Below, one piece after another: positions 1-8,657 of a stretch of DNA of 54,595 nucleotides. The translations under genes were made by a program, and so were the position numbers. Origin of the DNA: Aestuarierythrobacter sp037968495 (GTDB lineage: Bacteria > Pseudomonadota > Alphaproteobacteria > Sphingomonadales > Sphingomonadaceae); assembly GCA_037968495.1 (NCBI GenBank), contig JBBKVP010000016.1, positions 1-54,595 of the forward strand, read 5' to 3'. Every line of letters begins with the position of its first letter. The stretch's first letter is position 1. The notes under the pieces are model-generated. The model did no database searches. It was not told the DNA's origin and worked only from the letters and a program-made list of their open reading frames with translations.

Positions 1-615
1 ATCGTGCGCCAGCTGGAAGGTCTGGAGCGCGATCCGTCGCAGAACATCATCGTCGGCAACACCGTTCTTTACGGCGCGATTGCGGGCGAGGCCTATTTCA
101 ACGGCGTGGCCGGCGAACGCTTCGCAGTCCGTAACTCCGGCGCAATTGCTGTTGTCGAGGGCGCAGGCGACCATGCCTGCGAATATATGACCGGCGGCGT
201 GGTGGTGGTGCTGGGCCGAACGGGCCGCAACTTCGCCGCGGGAATGAGCGGCGGCGTTGCCTATGTTTATGACCCCAAGGGCACGTTCCACGAACGCTGC
301 AATCTGGCGATGGTCGATCTCGAAAAGCTGTCGTCCGAACCGGATGCGGAAGAAGGAACCGGCCGTCCGAAACAGCGCGGCACCAGTGTCGGCGATTTCG
401 GCATGGGCGATATGCTCCGCCATGACGCAGAACGGCTGAAAATCCTGATCGAGCGCCATAAGCTGCACACCGGCTCTGCCCGGGCGTCCAGAATGCTCGA
501 CAATTGGGACAAGACGCTGAGCAACTTCGTAAAGGTAATGCCGCGAGATTACGCGGCCGCACTGAAGCAGCTCGAAGCAGAGCGCGACGAAGCCGCCTCG
601 GTTGCGGCGGAATAA
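1..615 (+). CDS. gltB: Glutamate synthase (NADPH) large subunit, C-terminal part (cut by window edge)
   Basis: This is the last 204 residues of the glutamate synthase alpha subunit, which makes two glutamates from glutamine and 2-oxoglutarate. The visible part is the C-terminal beta-helix (GXGXG) domain: repeated Gly-rich turns such as NSGAIAVVEGAGDHACEYM, then TGGVVVVLG and GMSGGVAYVYD, which are family hallmarks. The frame is open from base 1, so the start lies outside the window. It ends at a TAA at 613-615. The small subunit gene gltD follows on the same strand about 120 bp later, the usual order. A palindromic repeat sits between them. Confidence 0.96.
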   Translation: MVRQLEGLERDPSQNIIVGNTVLYGAIAGEAYFNGVAGERFAVRNSGAIAVVEGAGDHACEYMTGGVVVVLGRTGRNFAAGMSGGVAYVYDPKGTFHERCNLAMVDLEKLSSEPDAEEGTGRPKQRGTSVGDFGMGDMLRHDAERLKILIERHKLHTGSARASRMLDNWDKTLSNFVKVMPRDYAAALKQLEAERDEAASVAAE

Positions 616-631
616 TCATGTTAGACACCCT

Positions 632-710
632 CGTCATTCCCGCGCACGCGGGAGCCCATATCGGAGCCAATAGCAGGCCAAGCTGGGTCCCCGCATTCGC
701 GGGAATGACG
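632..710. repeat. Palindromic intergenic repeat between gltB and gltD
   Basis: Two 27-bp arms (632-658 and 684-710) are inverted copies of each other with about 23 of 27 positions matching. Each begins CGTCATTCCCGCG and ends near CCCA when read from outside in. The 25-bp centre is unique. The pattern of CATTCCCGCG arms facing each other resembles the small mobile palindromic (REP/MITE-like) repeats scattered between genes in many proteobacteria. It would form a long hairpin in the gltBD mRNA. I saw no second copy in this window. Confidence 0.75.
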
Positions 711-735
711 ACTTTTGATTTGAGTGAATTTTACG

Positions 736-2172
736 ATGGGTAAAGAAACAGGCTTCCTCGAAGTCGAGCGCAAGGACCGCGACTATATCGCGCCGGAAGA
801 GCGGCTGAAGAGCTACCGCGAGTTCACGATTCCGCCTTCGGAAGACAAGCTGAAGAGCCAGGCGTCGCGCTGCATGAATTGCGGGATTCCCTATTGTCAC
901 AACGGCTGTCCGGTGAACAACATCATCCCGGACTGGAACCACCTCGTCTACGAAGGTGACTGGCAAAACGCGCTCGACGTGCTGCATTCGACCAACAATT
1001 TCCCCGAGTTTACCGGCCGTATCTGCCCCGCCCCTTGCGAGGCGAGCTGCACGCTCAACATTACTGACGAGCCGGTCACGATTAAATCCATCGAGATGGC
1101 AATCATCGACCGCGGATGGGACGAAGGCTGGGTCAAACCGCAAGTTCCAGCAGAGCGCACAGGCAAGTCAGTTGCTGTCGTTGGCTCCGGCCCGGCGGGC
1201 CTTTCCTGCGCGCAGCAACTTGCCCGCGCAGGTCATGCCGTGACTGTATTCGAGAAAAGTGACCGGATCGGCGGATTGCTGCGTTACGGCATCCCCGATT
1301 TCAAAATGGAAAAACATCTGATCAACCGCCGCGCGGTGCAGATGGAGGCCGAAGGCGTGACCTTCCGAAGTTCCACCGAAGTCGGTGTGGATGTCTCGAT
1401 GAAATCGCTCAAAGAAAACTTCGACGCCATCGTACTGGCAGGCGGCGCGGAAACAGCTCGCCCGCTGGAAATTCCCGGCGCGGAACTTTCGGGCGTTCGT
1501 CTGGCGATGGAATTCCTTACCCAGCAAAACAAGCGCAACGCAGGCGACGACGAGGTACGCGCTGCCCCGCGCGGAACACTCAGCGCCGAAGGCAAGCATG
1601 TGGTTGTTCTGGGCGGCGGCGACACTGGCTCTGACTGTGTCGGCACATCCAATCGGCAGGCCGCAGCCAGCGTCACGCAGCTCGAAATCATGCCGAAACC
1701 GCCCGAGCATGAGGACAAGCAGATGACTTGGCCCGACTGGCCTATGAAGCTGCGCACGACCTCCAGCCATGAAGAGGGCGTGGAACGCGACTGGTCGGTT
1801 CTGACCAAGCGCGTCGTGGGCGAAGACGGCAAAGTTATCGGCCTCGAATGCGCGCATATCGAATGGAAAGACGGCAAATTTACCGAAGTTGAAGGCAGCA
1901 CCTTCACTTTGAAGGCTGACCTCATCCTGCTCGCCATGGGCTTCCTCGGCCCCGTTAAATCAGGAATGCTGGACCAAGCCGGCGTCGAACTCGACGGGCG
2001 CGGCAATGTCCGCGGCAACACCGAAGACTATAAGACCAGCGAAGAGAACATCTTCGCCTGCGGTGACATGCGCCGCGGCCAGAGCCTGGTCGTATGGGCC
2101 ATCCGCGAGGGACGCCAAGCCGCTCGCAGTGTCGACGAAGCACTCATGGGCGCAACGGAACTGCCCCGCTAA
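736..2172 (+). CDS. gltD: Glutamate synthase (NADPH) small subunit
   Basis: The 478-residue protein passes electrons from NADPH to the large subunit GltB. The N-terminal iron-sulfur part has Cys46, 49, 54 and 58 and Cys97, 101 and 105. An FAD-binding Rossmann motif (VGSGPAGLS) lies near residue 150 and an NADPH-binding motif (LGGGDTGSDC) near 290. The C-terminal IFACGDMRRGQSLVVWAI block is the usual FAD-contact end of the family. ATG 736 is preferred over an in-frame GTG at 724 because family members begin MGK-TGFLE. Length is normal. It lies just downstream of gltB and is probably co-transcribed through the palindromic repeat. Confidence 0.96.
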   Translation: MGKETGFLEVERKDRDYIAPEERLKSYREFTIPPSEDKLKSQASRCMNCGIPYCHNGCPVNNIIPDWNHLVYEGDWQNALDVLHSTNNFPEFTGRICPAPCEASCTLNITDEPVTIKSIEMAIIDRGWDEGWVKPQVPAERTGKSVAVVGSGPAGLSCAQQLARAGHAVTVFEKSDRIGGLLRYGIPDFKMEKHLINRRAVQMEAEGVTFRSSTEVGVDVSMKSLKENFDAIVLAGGAETARPLEIPGAELSGVRLAMEFLTQQNKRNAGDDEVRAAPRGTLSAEGKHVVVLGGGDTGSDCVGTSNRQAAASVTQLEIMPKPPEHEDKQMTWPDWPMKLRTTSSHEEGVERDWSVLTKRVVGEDGKVIGLECAHIEWKDGKFTEVEGSTFTLKADLILLAMGFLGPVKSGMLDQAGVELDGRGNVRGNTEDYKTSEENIFACGDMRRGQSLVVWAIREGRQAARSVDEALMGATELPR

Positions 2173-2445
2173 CAACGGAGCTAGCGACCGGCCCTGCAAC
2201 GGTTCGCCGCATCGCGGGGTCGCATTACCCGCACAAATGGTGTTCATGCCGAAATCGTTCATCTAATAGCAAGGGTTTGCTGAACACTCAGCCCGTGCAT
2301 GGGTGCAAATCTGGCAAAAATGCCGCTGCCCATGTATGACGAAATTGAGGGACCCTGACAACCGGACATCCACCATTGGGGGAGGTGACCGGATAACAGG
2401 CCGTGATCAACAGATCCGGTTGGTGCAGTTTGAAGGAGCATCACT

Positions 2446-3339
2446 ATGAATACCAATTCCAAAACTCTGGGCAAAACCCCTAGGGCACTCGCACTGCTTG
2501 CGATGCTGAGTATGGCAGCGCCCGCTGCCTTGTCGGCGCAAGATTATCAGGCGCCGGTTGAGGGCAATGTCGTAGACGTTTTCGGCACACCTCCGGCTGA
2601 TCTGACAGGCCTGCCCGAAGGGCCCGAAGTTGAAGGCTTCATTTCCGCACGTAATGCGGAAAAAATGCAGGTCACCGATGCTGGCGGTGCAGGCACGGTG
2701 TTAATGATCAGTGAAGCGACCGAAATCCGCGCCAAAAAGGGTCTCTTTGGCCTTGGCCGCGACAAGCTCCCGGCGGAATCATTGCTCAACGGCCTGCCCG
2801 TCTCGGTCGAGACTGTGCAATGGAACGGCGGCCTCGTGGCTAGCCGGGTCAAATTGAGCAACAAAGACCTCAAAACCGCGAGCATGATCCGAACCGGCAC
2901 GGCCCAGGGCTTTGCCGAACAGACCGCCGCGACAGAGGCACTGCGCAGCCGTGTGGGCGATATCGACAAGTACAATATCAAAGGCACGACCAACGTCTAT
3001 TTTGACACCGGCAAATGGAGCCTTGGCGGACAAGACGAGCGCGCACTTTGTGAAGCCGTAAGCGAAGCCGATGCGATGGAAAACGCGCTTCTGCTGGTCG
3101 TGGGTTACACTGACTCGGTCGGCAGCCAGGAATTCAATCAGGTGCTGAGCGAGAAGCGTGCCGGACGCGTGGTCAATCACATCCAGCAGGCCTGCGGCTG
3201 GAAGCCATGGCGCATGCTGACCCCTACGGGCATGGCTGAAGCAGACCCGCTGGCGGATAATGAAACCGCCGAAGGCAAAGCCCAAAACCGCCGCGTCGCG
3301 GTAAACATCCTCGTCAGCAAAAGCGTCGACGGACTTTAG
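2446..3339 (+). CDS. OmpA-family protein with signal peptide
   Basis: The 297-residue protein is predicted to be exported: residues 1-31 form a signal peptide with a cleavage-like ALSAQ. The middle, about residues 50-160, has no family I recognise and contains a DUF5666-like stretch (EGFISAR, VTDAGG, ASRVKLSN). The C-terminal domain, about 180-297, is OmpA-like: VYFDTGKWSL, then VVGYTDSVGSQEFNQVLSEKRA and a closing NRRVAVNI, the peptidoglycan-binding signature. It probably anchors the envelope to the wall. A good ribosome site (AAGGAG) precedes the ATG, a 270-bp leader lies upstream and a strong terminator follows, so it appears to be a single-gene unit. Confidence 0.85.
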   Translation: MNTNSKTLGKTPRALALLAMLSMAAPAALSAQDYQAPVEGNVVDVFGTPPADLTGLPEGPEVEGFISARNAEKMQVTDAGGAGTVLMISEATEIRAKKGLFGLGRDKLPAESLLNGLPVSVETVQWNGGLVASRVKLSNKDLKTASMIRTGTAQGFAEQTAATEALRSRVGDIDKYNIKGTTNVYFDTGKWSLGGQDERALCEAVSEADAMENALLLVVGYTDSVGSQEFNQVLSEKRAGRVVNHIQQACGWKPWRMLTPTGMAEADPLADNETAEGKAQNRRVAVNILVSKSVDGL

Positions 3340-3345
3340 GATATG

Positions 3346-3375
3346 CGGGGTGGGCTAAGGCTCACCCCGTTTTTT
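3346..3375 (+). terminator. Rho-independent terminator of the OmpA-family gene
   Basis: A 10-bp stem (3346-3355 with 3360-3369, one G-U pair) with a TAAG loop is followed by six T residues. It begins 6 bases after the stop codon. Confidence 0.92.
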
Positions 3376-3702
3376 GCTGGTGGCAAGCGTCAGATTTAAC
3401 TGCAACCAATTTCATCCGTTATGGGTGGAAAGCGGACGGAGAAAATTGCCCCATCTCCGACGATTTACAATGAAAAGCCCGAAGATGCCGCCGGTCACCA
3501 TCAATAATCACCGTCGCTGGTCCAATGAAAAGCCAATCGCCAAGGCAGGTTTCATCTTGACCACCTGTTTCACGACCCAGCGAAGGATGTGGATCTGATG
3601 AGTAAGATGGAACGGGGGGTGTTGGCAGCCTGAGGTTTGCAGAAAGGGCGCGATGCGCAATGTTGCGTTGACGGGCCCTGCTGCTGCGGAAAGAAAGCCT
3701 AC
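3376..3702. other. Gene-free stretch between convergent genes
   Basis: This 327-bp space separates the OmpA-gene terminator from the end of the minus-strand permease. Short open frames exist, but none has a convincing start, ribosome site or recognisable product. I see no RNA gene or repeat in it. Confidence 0.5.
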
Positions 3703-5004
3703 TCAGTCGAACTCGGGTTCGGGCGTGCGGATCGTTTCGCGCCGGGCAAAAAAGTAGAGTCCGGTCCCAAGGGCAAGCAGGCCGGCCAACAGGAGAAACG
3801 CATTCCCTGGCGCTTGGATTATTGTGAAGACCGCAAAGAACGCACTGACTGCGATGATTGGCCACCAGTAAGGCGACAGATGGCCGTTATGCCCGTGATC
3901 GGACCTGCGCATCAGGATCACGAAGGCCGCGATCACAGCCAGCATGACACCCTGTGCTCCCAGTGATGTGACCGAAGCAAGGAACGCGAATGCGCCGCTC
4001 GCCAGCATGATGCCGACAATGGTCGAGAATAGCAGGATCGAACGGTCGGGAGTTTGGAATTGCGGCGAGATATGAGCGAAGGTTTCAGGTAACAGACCTC
4101 TGTCCGCCATGCCGTATGCGACTCGGGCGCCTGCGATGTAAAAGCTAAGGGCGTTGGTCGCGACGGAGAAGATCGCGGCAAGACTAAGGATCAGGGCACC
4201 CTTCTCGCCCATGACGGCCGCTGCCGCCGCTGCCAGTGGGGTTGAGTCGCCGTCGCTCTGCGGAGCGCCTGCTGCGATGAAAGCCCACTGCACAGCCATG
4301 TAGAAAGCGATGATAGCAGCGAGCGAACCAAGCATTGTGATAGGCAAGTCGCGTCGCGGGTTTTTCAGTTCGCCCGCTGAATAGCTTGAGCTATTGGCGC
4401 CGGAAAAGGCAAAAAATACAAGCAACGCGACGCTTTCGAAAGACCCGAAATTCGGTAATGTGAATGACGTGGCGATACCCCCTGAAGCATAGGCGAGCAC
4501 GCAGAGGAGGAGGATTGGAGAGAGCTTCAAGACGGTGCCAACCGCAAGGCCGCCGACGCTTTTTTTCATGCCTGAAATTGTGATCCAGGTCAGCGCTACG
4601 ACCATGACGGCGAGTGCGATTCCCTTCATGACGGGATCCCCGAAGACTGGGAAGATCACAGCTAGGTAAGAGACTAGAACATAAAGTGTCGCAGCCCGCC
4701 CTGCAGCCATTGCGACGAATATAATCCAGCCGGCCTGAAAGCCCGTAAAGGGCCCGAAGGCGACTTGAATCCAAAGCTGAGGCCCACCGGAAAGCCGAAA
4801 CATGTGCGATAAGCGTGCCGAAATTAGTATGCCGCAGGCGAATAGTAGGCCAAATATGAGGAACAGCCATGGGGCGAAAGTTCCGACTTCGGCATGGAGT
4901 ATGGCGGGTAGAGCAAATATCCCGGCCCCGATCATCCCATTGATGCTCATCAATGCCGCGCCGGCCTTGCCGACGACACGCGGTGGCCGGTTCGCTTTTT
5001 GCAT
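3703..5004 (-). CDS. APC-family amino acid permease
   Basis: The 433-residue integral membrane protein has about twelve hydrophobic segments. Near the N-terminus it carries the APC superfamily substrate-binding motif GMIGAGIFALP (TM1). The central FAFSGANSSSYSAGELKNPRRDLP block corresponds to the conserved loop after TM6, and IAGARVAYGMADRGLLP to the TM8-9 region. It is expected to import amino acids or amines by cation symport; substrate cannot be read from the sequence. The gene stands alone. The 180-bp region between it and the next minus-strand gene should hold its promoter. Confidence 0.88.
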   Translation of the reverse strand: MQKANRPPRVVGKAGAALMSINGMIGAGIFALPAILHAEVGTFAPWLFLIFGLLFACGILISARLSHMFRLSGGPQLWIQVAFGPFTGFQAGWIIFVAMAAGRAATLYVLVSYLAVIFPVFGDPVMKGIALAVMVVALTWITISGMKKSVGGLAVGTVLKLSPILLLCVLAYASGGIATSFTLPNFGSFESVALLVFFAFSGANSSSYSAGELKNPRRDLPITMLGSLAAIIAFYMAVQWAFIAAGAPQSDGDSTPLAAAAAAVMGEKGALILSLAAIFSVATNALSFYIAGARVAYGMADRGLLPETFAHISPQFQTPDRSILLFSTIVGIMLASGAFAFLASVTSLGAQGVMLAVIAAFVILMRRSDHGHNGHLSPYWWPIIAVSAFFAVFTIIQAPGNAFLLLAGLLALGTGLYFFARRETIRTPEPEFD

Positions 5005-5187
5005 AAGTTGTCCCCTGTTGACTGGATGGACAACGTTTGTGGCTGACTGTCAAATTCTTGCTGGGTAGGGGTGACGTGGATGATCGCACTCATCACCTTA
5101 GGCAGCGGGGTGAAGGCGCTGCGATGAACCTTCATCATTAGCTTCGAGCATCAGAAAAGATCTAGGTGAACGCCCGCTAATGAGTCG

Positions 5188-5529
5188 TTAGCAGACATTC
5201 CCACCCCCCGCACACTCCACACATTTCGCGACGCTCGGATCATTCGCCAGCCGCGCTGCTGCAATCTCTTCGCCGCAGATCAGGCACCAGCCCCATTCGC
5301 CTTCGTAGATGCGGGCGAGCGCGCCCAATATCCGCTGGCGTTCACTTTCGCGGCGGCGCTCTGCGGCAAGGGCCATCGCTTGGCCCTGCATCGCATCCAT
5401 CCGTGACAGGCGGCCTACGCTATCCTGCTGCAGTGTGACGGGCGCGCGGGCTTCGACGGAGAGGCGGTCTCCCTCGGCCAGCTCGGCCTTGCGGGCGAGC
5501 AATGCGGTGCGGGCTTCGTCCGGTGTCAT
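5188..5529 (-). CDS. TraR/DksA-type C4 zinc-finger protein
   Basis: This small protein of 113 residues ends in a DksA/TraR zinc finger, CLICGEEI followed 15 or so residues later by CVEC, giving four Cys ligands. Ahead of it lies a charged helix region (about residues 40-80: AMALAAERRRESERQR) like the coiled coil that enters the RNA polymerase secondary channel. It carries GRLSRMDAMQ in place of the usual coiled-coil tip acidic motif, so DksA-like ppGpp synergy is doubtful. Members this short are common in sphingomonads. The role is probably transcription modulation; the target is unknown. Confidence 0.8.
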   Translation of the reverse strand: MTPDEARTALLARKAELAEGDRLSVEARAPVTLQQDSVGRLSRMDAMQGQAMALAAERRRESERQRILGALARIYEGEWGWCLICGEEIAAARLANDPSVAKCVECAGGGNVC

Positions 5530-5679
5530 ATGGTTTTCCTACACGTTCGTGTGATGCTGCCTTTTGGCTGGCTCTTTCCTATTGTTGTTCGTTTCGTGTG
5601 TGTTTTTCGCCTTATTTAAATATTTTATCAGTTCCTTATGTGAATATCTTTAGGGGTACAGGGTGTAACTTGAGTAACC
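5530..5679. other. AT-rich spacer upstream of the DksA-like gene
   Basis: The 150-bp gap is much richer in A and T than its surroundings, especially 5560-5660, which contains TTATTTAAATATTTTATC near 5612. It lies upstream of the minus-strand DksA/TraR-like gene and downstream of ung, so it may hold that gene's promoter. No clear -35/-10 pair can be assigned. Confidence 0.4.
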
Positions 5680-6360
5680 CTAGAGGCACCAGTTGATCCC
5701 GCCGCGTCCGTTGCGCTCGAGAAATGCGTTCGCCTGACTGAACGGCTTCGATCCGAAGAAGCCCCGGTGCGAGGAAAGCGGGCTTGGATGGACGGATTTG
5801 AGCACAAGGTGCGGTCCATCTGTGAGACCTACAATGCGCGCCGCCTTTGTCTGAGCGTGGCTGCCCCATAGGATGAACACCGCAGGGTCAGATCGTTCGG
5901 CAACTGCAGCCACAGCCGCATCACTTATCGCGTCCCAGCCGCGTTTGGCATGGCTGCCAGCAAGGCCTGCCTCGACGGTCAGCGAATTGTTGAGCAGCAA
6001 CACGCCCTGCTTTGCCCAAGGGGTAAGGTCGCCGGAAGTTGGAGGCTCGCAGCCCATGTCGCTTGCCAGCTCCTTGTATATATTACGCAAGCTGGGCGGC
6101 AGTTTGACGCCGTCTTGCACCGAGAAACTCAGCCCATGCGCCTGGTCCGGCCCGTGATAGGGATCTTGCCCGAGGATCACGACTTTGACAGCTCCAAGCG
6201 GTGTCAGCTCCATAGCCGCCAGCCGCTGCCCTCTTGGAGGATAGATTACCTTCCCCGCATCCTCTTCGGCGCGCAGCCAGCCGCCCAGTTTGCGCGCCTC
6301 CGGCGTGTTCAGCGCCGGTTCGAGCGCCTTGTGCCAGCTTTCGGGGATCGGATCAGACAT
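5680..6360 (-). CDS. ung: Uracil-DNA glycosylase (family 1)
   Basis: The enzyme removes uracil from DNA to start base excision repair. Both catalytic signatures are intact: the water-activating GQDPYHG loop near residue 65 and the HPSPLSSHRGFFG DNA-intercalating loop near 190. LLLNNSLTVE, the uracil-recognition strand, is also present. The C-terminal GGINW is typical. I chose ATG 6360 (MSDPIPESW), giving 226 residues, because an upstream in-frame start adds 12 residues not seen in the family. It is divergent from the RNase D-like gene, with 90 bp between the two starts. Confidence 0.95.
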   Translation of the reverse strand: MSDPIPESWHKALEPALNTPEARKLGGWLRAEEDAGKVIYPPRGQRLAAMELTPLGAVKVVILGQDPYHGPDQAHGLSFSVQDGVKLPPSLRNIYKELASDMGCEPPTSGDLTPWAKQGVLLLNNSLTVEAGLAGSHAKRGWDAISDAAVAAVAERSDPAVFILWGSHAQTKAARIVGLTDGPHLVLKSVHPSPLSSHRGFFGSKPFSQANAFLERNGRGGINWCL

Positions 6361-6450
6361 ATGGCGAAGGCTAGGCGCACTAACGGCTGCGCGCAATTTT
6401 GCGCCAGCGAAGCCTTTCCCTCTTTCCCCAATCGGACTAAGGCGGCGGGC

Positions 6451-7068
6451 ATGACAGTTTACTTACATGAAGAAGACCTGCCCGAGGACGTATTTGCTCC
6501 GGGCCCGATTGCCGTCGACACTGAAACGATGGGCCTTATCACGCCGCGCGACCGGCTGTGCGTTGTGCAAATCTCCGACGGAAGCGGCGACGAACACCTC
6601 GTCCGTTTCGCAAATGGCAGCAGCTATGATGCGCCGGTCCTGAAAGTCGTTTTGGGCGATCCGGAACGGTTGAAGCTCTATCACTTCGCTCGCTTCGATC
6701 TGGCCGCCATCGAGCATTATCTGGGGGTTACGGCGGCACCGGTATTCTGCACCAAAATCGCCAGCAAGCTGACCCGTACCTATACTGACCGCCACGGCCT
6801 GAAGATGCTTGTGCAGGAATTGCTGGGCAAGGACATGTCCAAGCAGCAACAGTCGAGCGATTGGGGCGCGCCTGAATTGACCGCGGCGCAGCAAGATTAT
6901 GCCGCATCCGACGTTCGTTTCCTCCACGAAATGCACGAGATATTCGTCGAGAAACTGGAGCGCGAGGGCCGCACCGAACTGGCGCAATCCTGCTTCGACT
7001 TCCTGCCCGCCCGCGCTCGTCTTGATCTGGCCGGATGGGCCGAGAACGACATCTTCAGCCATATGTAA
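6451..7068 (+). CDS. Ribonuclease D-like 3'-5' exonuclease (DEDDy)
   Basis: This 205-residue protein is only the DEDDy exonuclease domain. Visible catalytic parts are VDTETMGL (Asp and Glu of motif I), HFARFDLAAI (motif II) and DYAASDVRFL (motif III with Tyr and Asp). E. coli RNase D is nearly twice as long because of its HRDC domains, which are absent here; short single-domain versions are usual in alphaproteobacteria. A longer open frame extends upstream into the ung region, but ATG 6451 (MTVYLHEEDLP) matches the family start. It lies 9 bp ahead of lptC and is probably co-transcribed with it. Confidence 0.9.
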   Translation: MTVYLHEEDLPEDVFAPGPIAVDTETMGLITPRDRLCVVQISDGSGDEHLVRFANGSSYDAPVLKVVLGDPERLKLYHFARFDLAAIEHYLGVTAAPVFCTKIASKLTRTYTDRHGLKMLVQELLGKDMSKQQQSSDWGAPELTAAQQDYAASDVRFLHEMHEIFVEKLEREGRTELAQSCFDFLPARARLDLAGWAENDIFSHM

Positions 7069-7077
7069 GGCCGTGCA

Positions 7078-7737
7078 ATGAGCGCACGCATAGAAACCGC
7101 CGAAGCGAAACAGCTACGCTCCAAGCGTCAGGCCTTCGCTGCGCCCGGCGGTTTCCATGACAAGCTCGTCAAATTCCTCGGCGTGGTCTTGCCGATGGGT
7201 GTGGGCGTCTTAGCGGCACTAATGGTGATCACCCCGCTCAGCCCGCGCGGCGAAGTCAGCTTCTTGCTCGACCGGAACAAGGTCGCAGTGATCGAAAACC
7301 GTTTGCGCGTCGACGATGCGCTCTACCGCGGATCGGACAATCAGAGTCGCCCGTTCTCGCTAACCGCTGGCGAGGCCGTGCAGCGCAGCGCCGCTGAAGG
7401 AATAGTTCGGATGCAAGATCTGGTCGCCCGGATCATGCTGGACGATGGGCCCGCACGGCTGACCGCCAATGCGGGCCGCTATGACATTGAACAGAACCGG
7501 CTCGGCGTTATCGGACCGGTTCGCTTTGCCGCCTCTGACGGTTACCGGATGAGTGCCAGCAATGTGACAATCGACTTGCCGAACAAAACGCTGTTCGGCA
7601 GTGGCGGGATCGAAGGCGCAATACCCGCCGGAACCTTCTCCGCAGACACTATCGAAGCCGATCTGGACGCCCGCACAATTGCCTTGCAAGGCAATGCAAG
7701 GCTGCGGATGGAACCCGGCAAATTGAGGATGCCCTGA
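7078..7737 (+). CDS. lptC: LPS export protein LptC
   Basis: LptC is the inner-membrane anchored periplasmic part of the Lpt bridge that carries lipopolysaccharide to the outer membrane. The 219-residue protein has one N-terminal membrane segment (about residues 35-55, FLGVVLPMGVGVLAALMVI). A periplasmic beta-jellyroll follows, with repeated short strands such as ARLTANAGRYD and GYRMSASNVTIDL. Its stop codon overlaps the lptA start by one base (TGATG), so the two are translationally coupled. Sequence similarity in this family is low; identity rests partly on context. Confidence 0.88.
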   Translation: MSARIETAEAKQLRSKRQAFAAPGGFHDKLVKFLGVVLPMGVGVLAALMVITPLSPRGEVSFLLDRNKVAVIENRLRVDDALYRGSDNQSRPFSLTAGEAVQRSAAEGIVRMQDLVARIMLDDGPARLTANAGRYDIEQNRLGVIGPVRFAASDGYRMSASNVTIDLPNKTLFGSGGIEGAIPAGTFSADTIEADLDARTIALQGNARLRMEPGKLRMP

Positions 7738-8297
7738 TGACTACGACAATCCGCAATTCATGGCGTCCGGCGCTTACCGGCTTTGTAGCCACTATGTTGG
7801 CGCTCGGCGGAATGCAGCTGCGCGCGCAGGCTATCGCAGGGCACAATTCCAACGCGCCGGTCAGCTATGCCGCCGACCGGATCGAATTGCAGGACCGCCA
7901 GAACCGTGTTGTCCTGTCAGGCGGTGTCGACATTACGCAGGCAGGCCTACGGCTGACCGCAGCGCGAACAATCGTGAATTACAGCGACGCAGGTTCACTA
8001 CAAATCCAGCGGATCACAGCGACCGGCGGCGTCAGCGTGACGCGTGGTAGCGAGCGGGCGAGCGGCGACGTTGCCGTCTATGACTTCAACCGCCGGATCA
8101 TCACACTAGCCGGCAATGTTCGCCTGCGCCGCGGTACCGACACGTTGAACGGCGGACGCTTGGTGATCGATCTGCGCAGCGGTATTTCAAGTGTCGACGG
8201 CCGTGCATCTGGCTCATCCTCGGTGTCCGGTGAACCGGGCACGAGCACAACAGGTAATGGCCGGGTAAGCGGGACATTCGCCGTTCCCGATAGCTAA
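7737..8297 (+). CDS. lptA: LPS export protein LptA
   Basis: The periplasmic protein extends the Lpt bridge between LptC and the outer-membrane LptD. Its 186 residues comprise a signal peptide (about residues 1-32, ending AQA) and one OstA-like beta-jellyroll. Typical strand pairs are visible: APVSYAADRIELQDRQNRVVLSGGVDI, then LTAARTIVNYSD and RRIITLAGNVRLRRG. A low-complexity Ser/Gly tail follows residue 150. The ABC ATPase gene lptB, which usually comes next, is not present; the sequence after this gene is an exopolysaccharide-gene scar. Confidence 0.9.
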   Translation: MTTTIRNSWRPALTGFVATMLALGGMQLRAQAIAGHNSNAPVSYAADRIELQDRQNRVVLSGGVDITQAGLRLTAARTIVNYSDAGSLQIQRITATGGVSVTRGSERASGDVAVYDFNRRIITLAGNVRLRRGTDTLNGGRLVIDLRSGISSVDGRASGSSSVSGEPGTSTTGNGRVSGTFAVPDS

Positions 8298-8326
8298 GAA
8301 GGGCCGGCGGAACGGGTGATGGCCAA

Positions 8327-8657
8327 ATGAGCGCACCTTCCCAATGGGGCCTTACGCCGCCATGCGCTTGGTATGCTGAGACCGGCGGAGACCCAGCCGA
8401 ATCTTGATACCGAAGGCTGGGAAGCGGTTGACGTTCTACTGCAAATCCACCGCTTGCAGCCGCATTTGTATGGCCGCCTGAAACGCGGCGAACTGGCTAG
8501 CAAGCCGCCTCAAAACATCGCAGAGAGTTGGGCGCCGGCACACAGGTCTTCGGCAATTTCCGCATTGGCGCACCGCGCCGAGCTGTTCGCGCTGACACGC
8601 CTTCTGGCGGAGCATGGAATTGTCGGCATTGCTCTCAAAGGAGCCTGGCTGGCCTGA
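8327..8657 (+). pseudogene. 5' remnant of a nucleotidyltransferase-family gene (exopolysaccharide-cluster type)
   Basis: From 8373 an open frame of 94 residues reads like the N-terminal third of the uncharacterised nucleotidyltransferase family (NTP_transf_5, PF14907). It has LLQIHRLQPHLYGRL, then a helical ELFALTRLLAEHGIVGIALKG, and the conserved LKGAWLA. It stops abruptly at 8655-8657 just where the family would enter its catalytic domain. The likely original start, ATG 8327, is in another frame from the recognisable part, so the 5' end may also be shifted. Such genes usually sit in exopolysaccharide loci. The break coincides exactly with the end of the sugar-transferase remnant on the other strand. 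Confidence 0.6.

Noticed and set aside
98..670. Long open frames opposite or out of frame with real genes (for example 98-670 minus, 11698-13152 plus opposite leuS)
   Set aside because: They are shadows typical of GC-rich DNA: the other frame encodes a clear family protein and these have none.
2387..2401. A 15-base string shared with the leader of the second bufA (about 20841-20855)
   Set aside because: About one chance 15-mer match is expected in a window of this size, and the flanking bases do not agree.
3374..3598. 74-codon frame after the OmpA-gene terminator
   Set aside because: No ribosome site, start codon within the terminator T-run, and no family features.
7520..7545. A fourth GTAACC-N16-CGAA match, on the minus strand inside lptC
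   Set aside because: It points away from any minus-strand gene start and lies in coding sequence, so it is most likely chance. It is a reminder that the motif alone is not proof.
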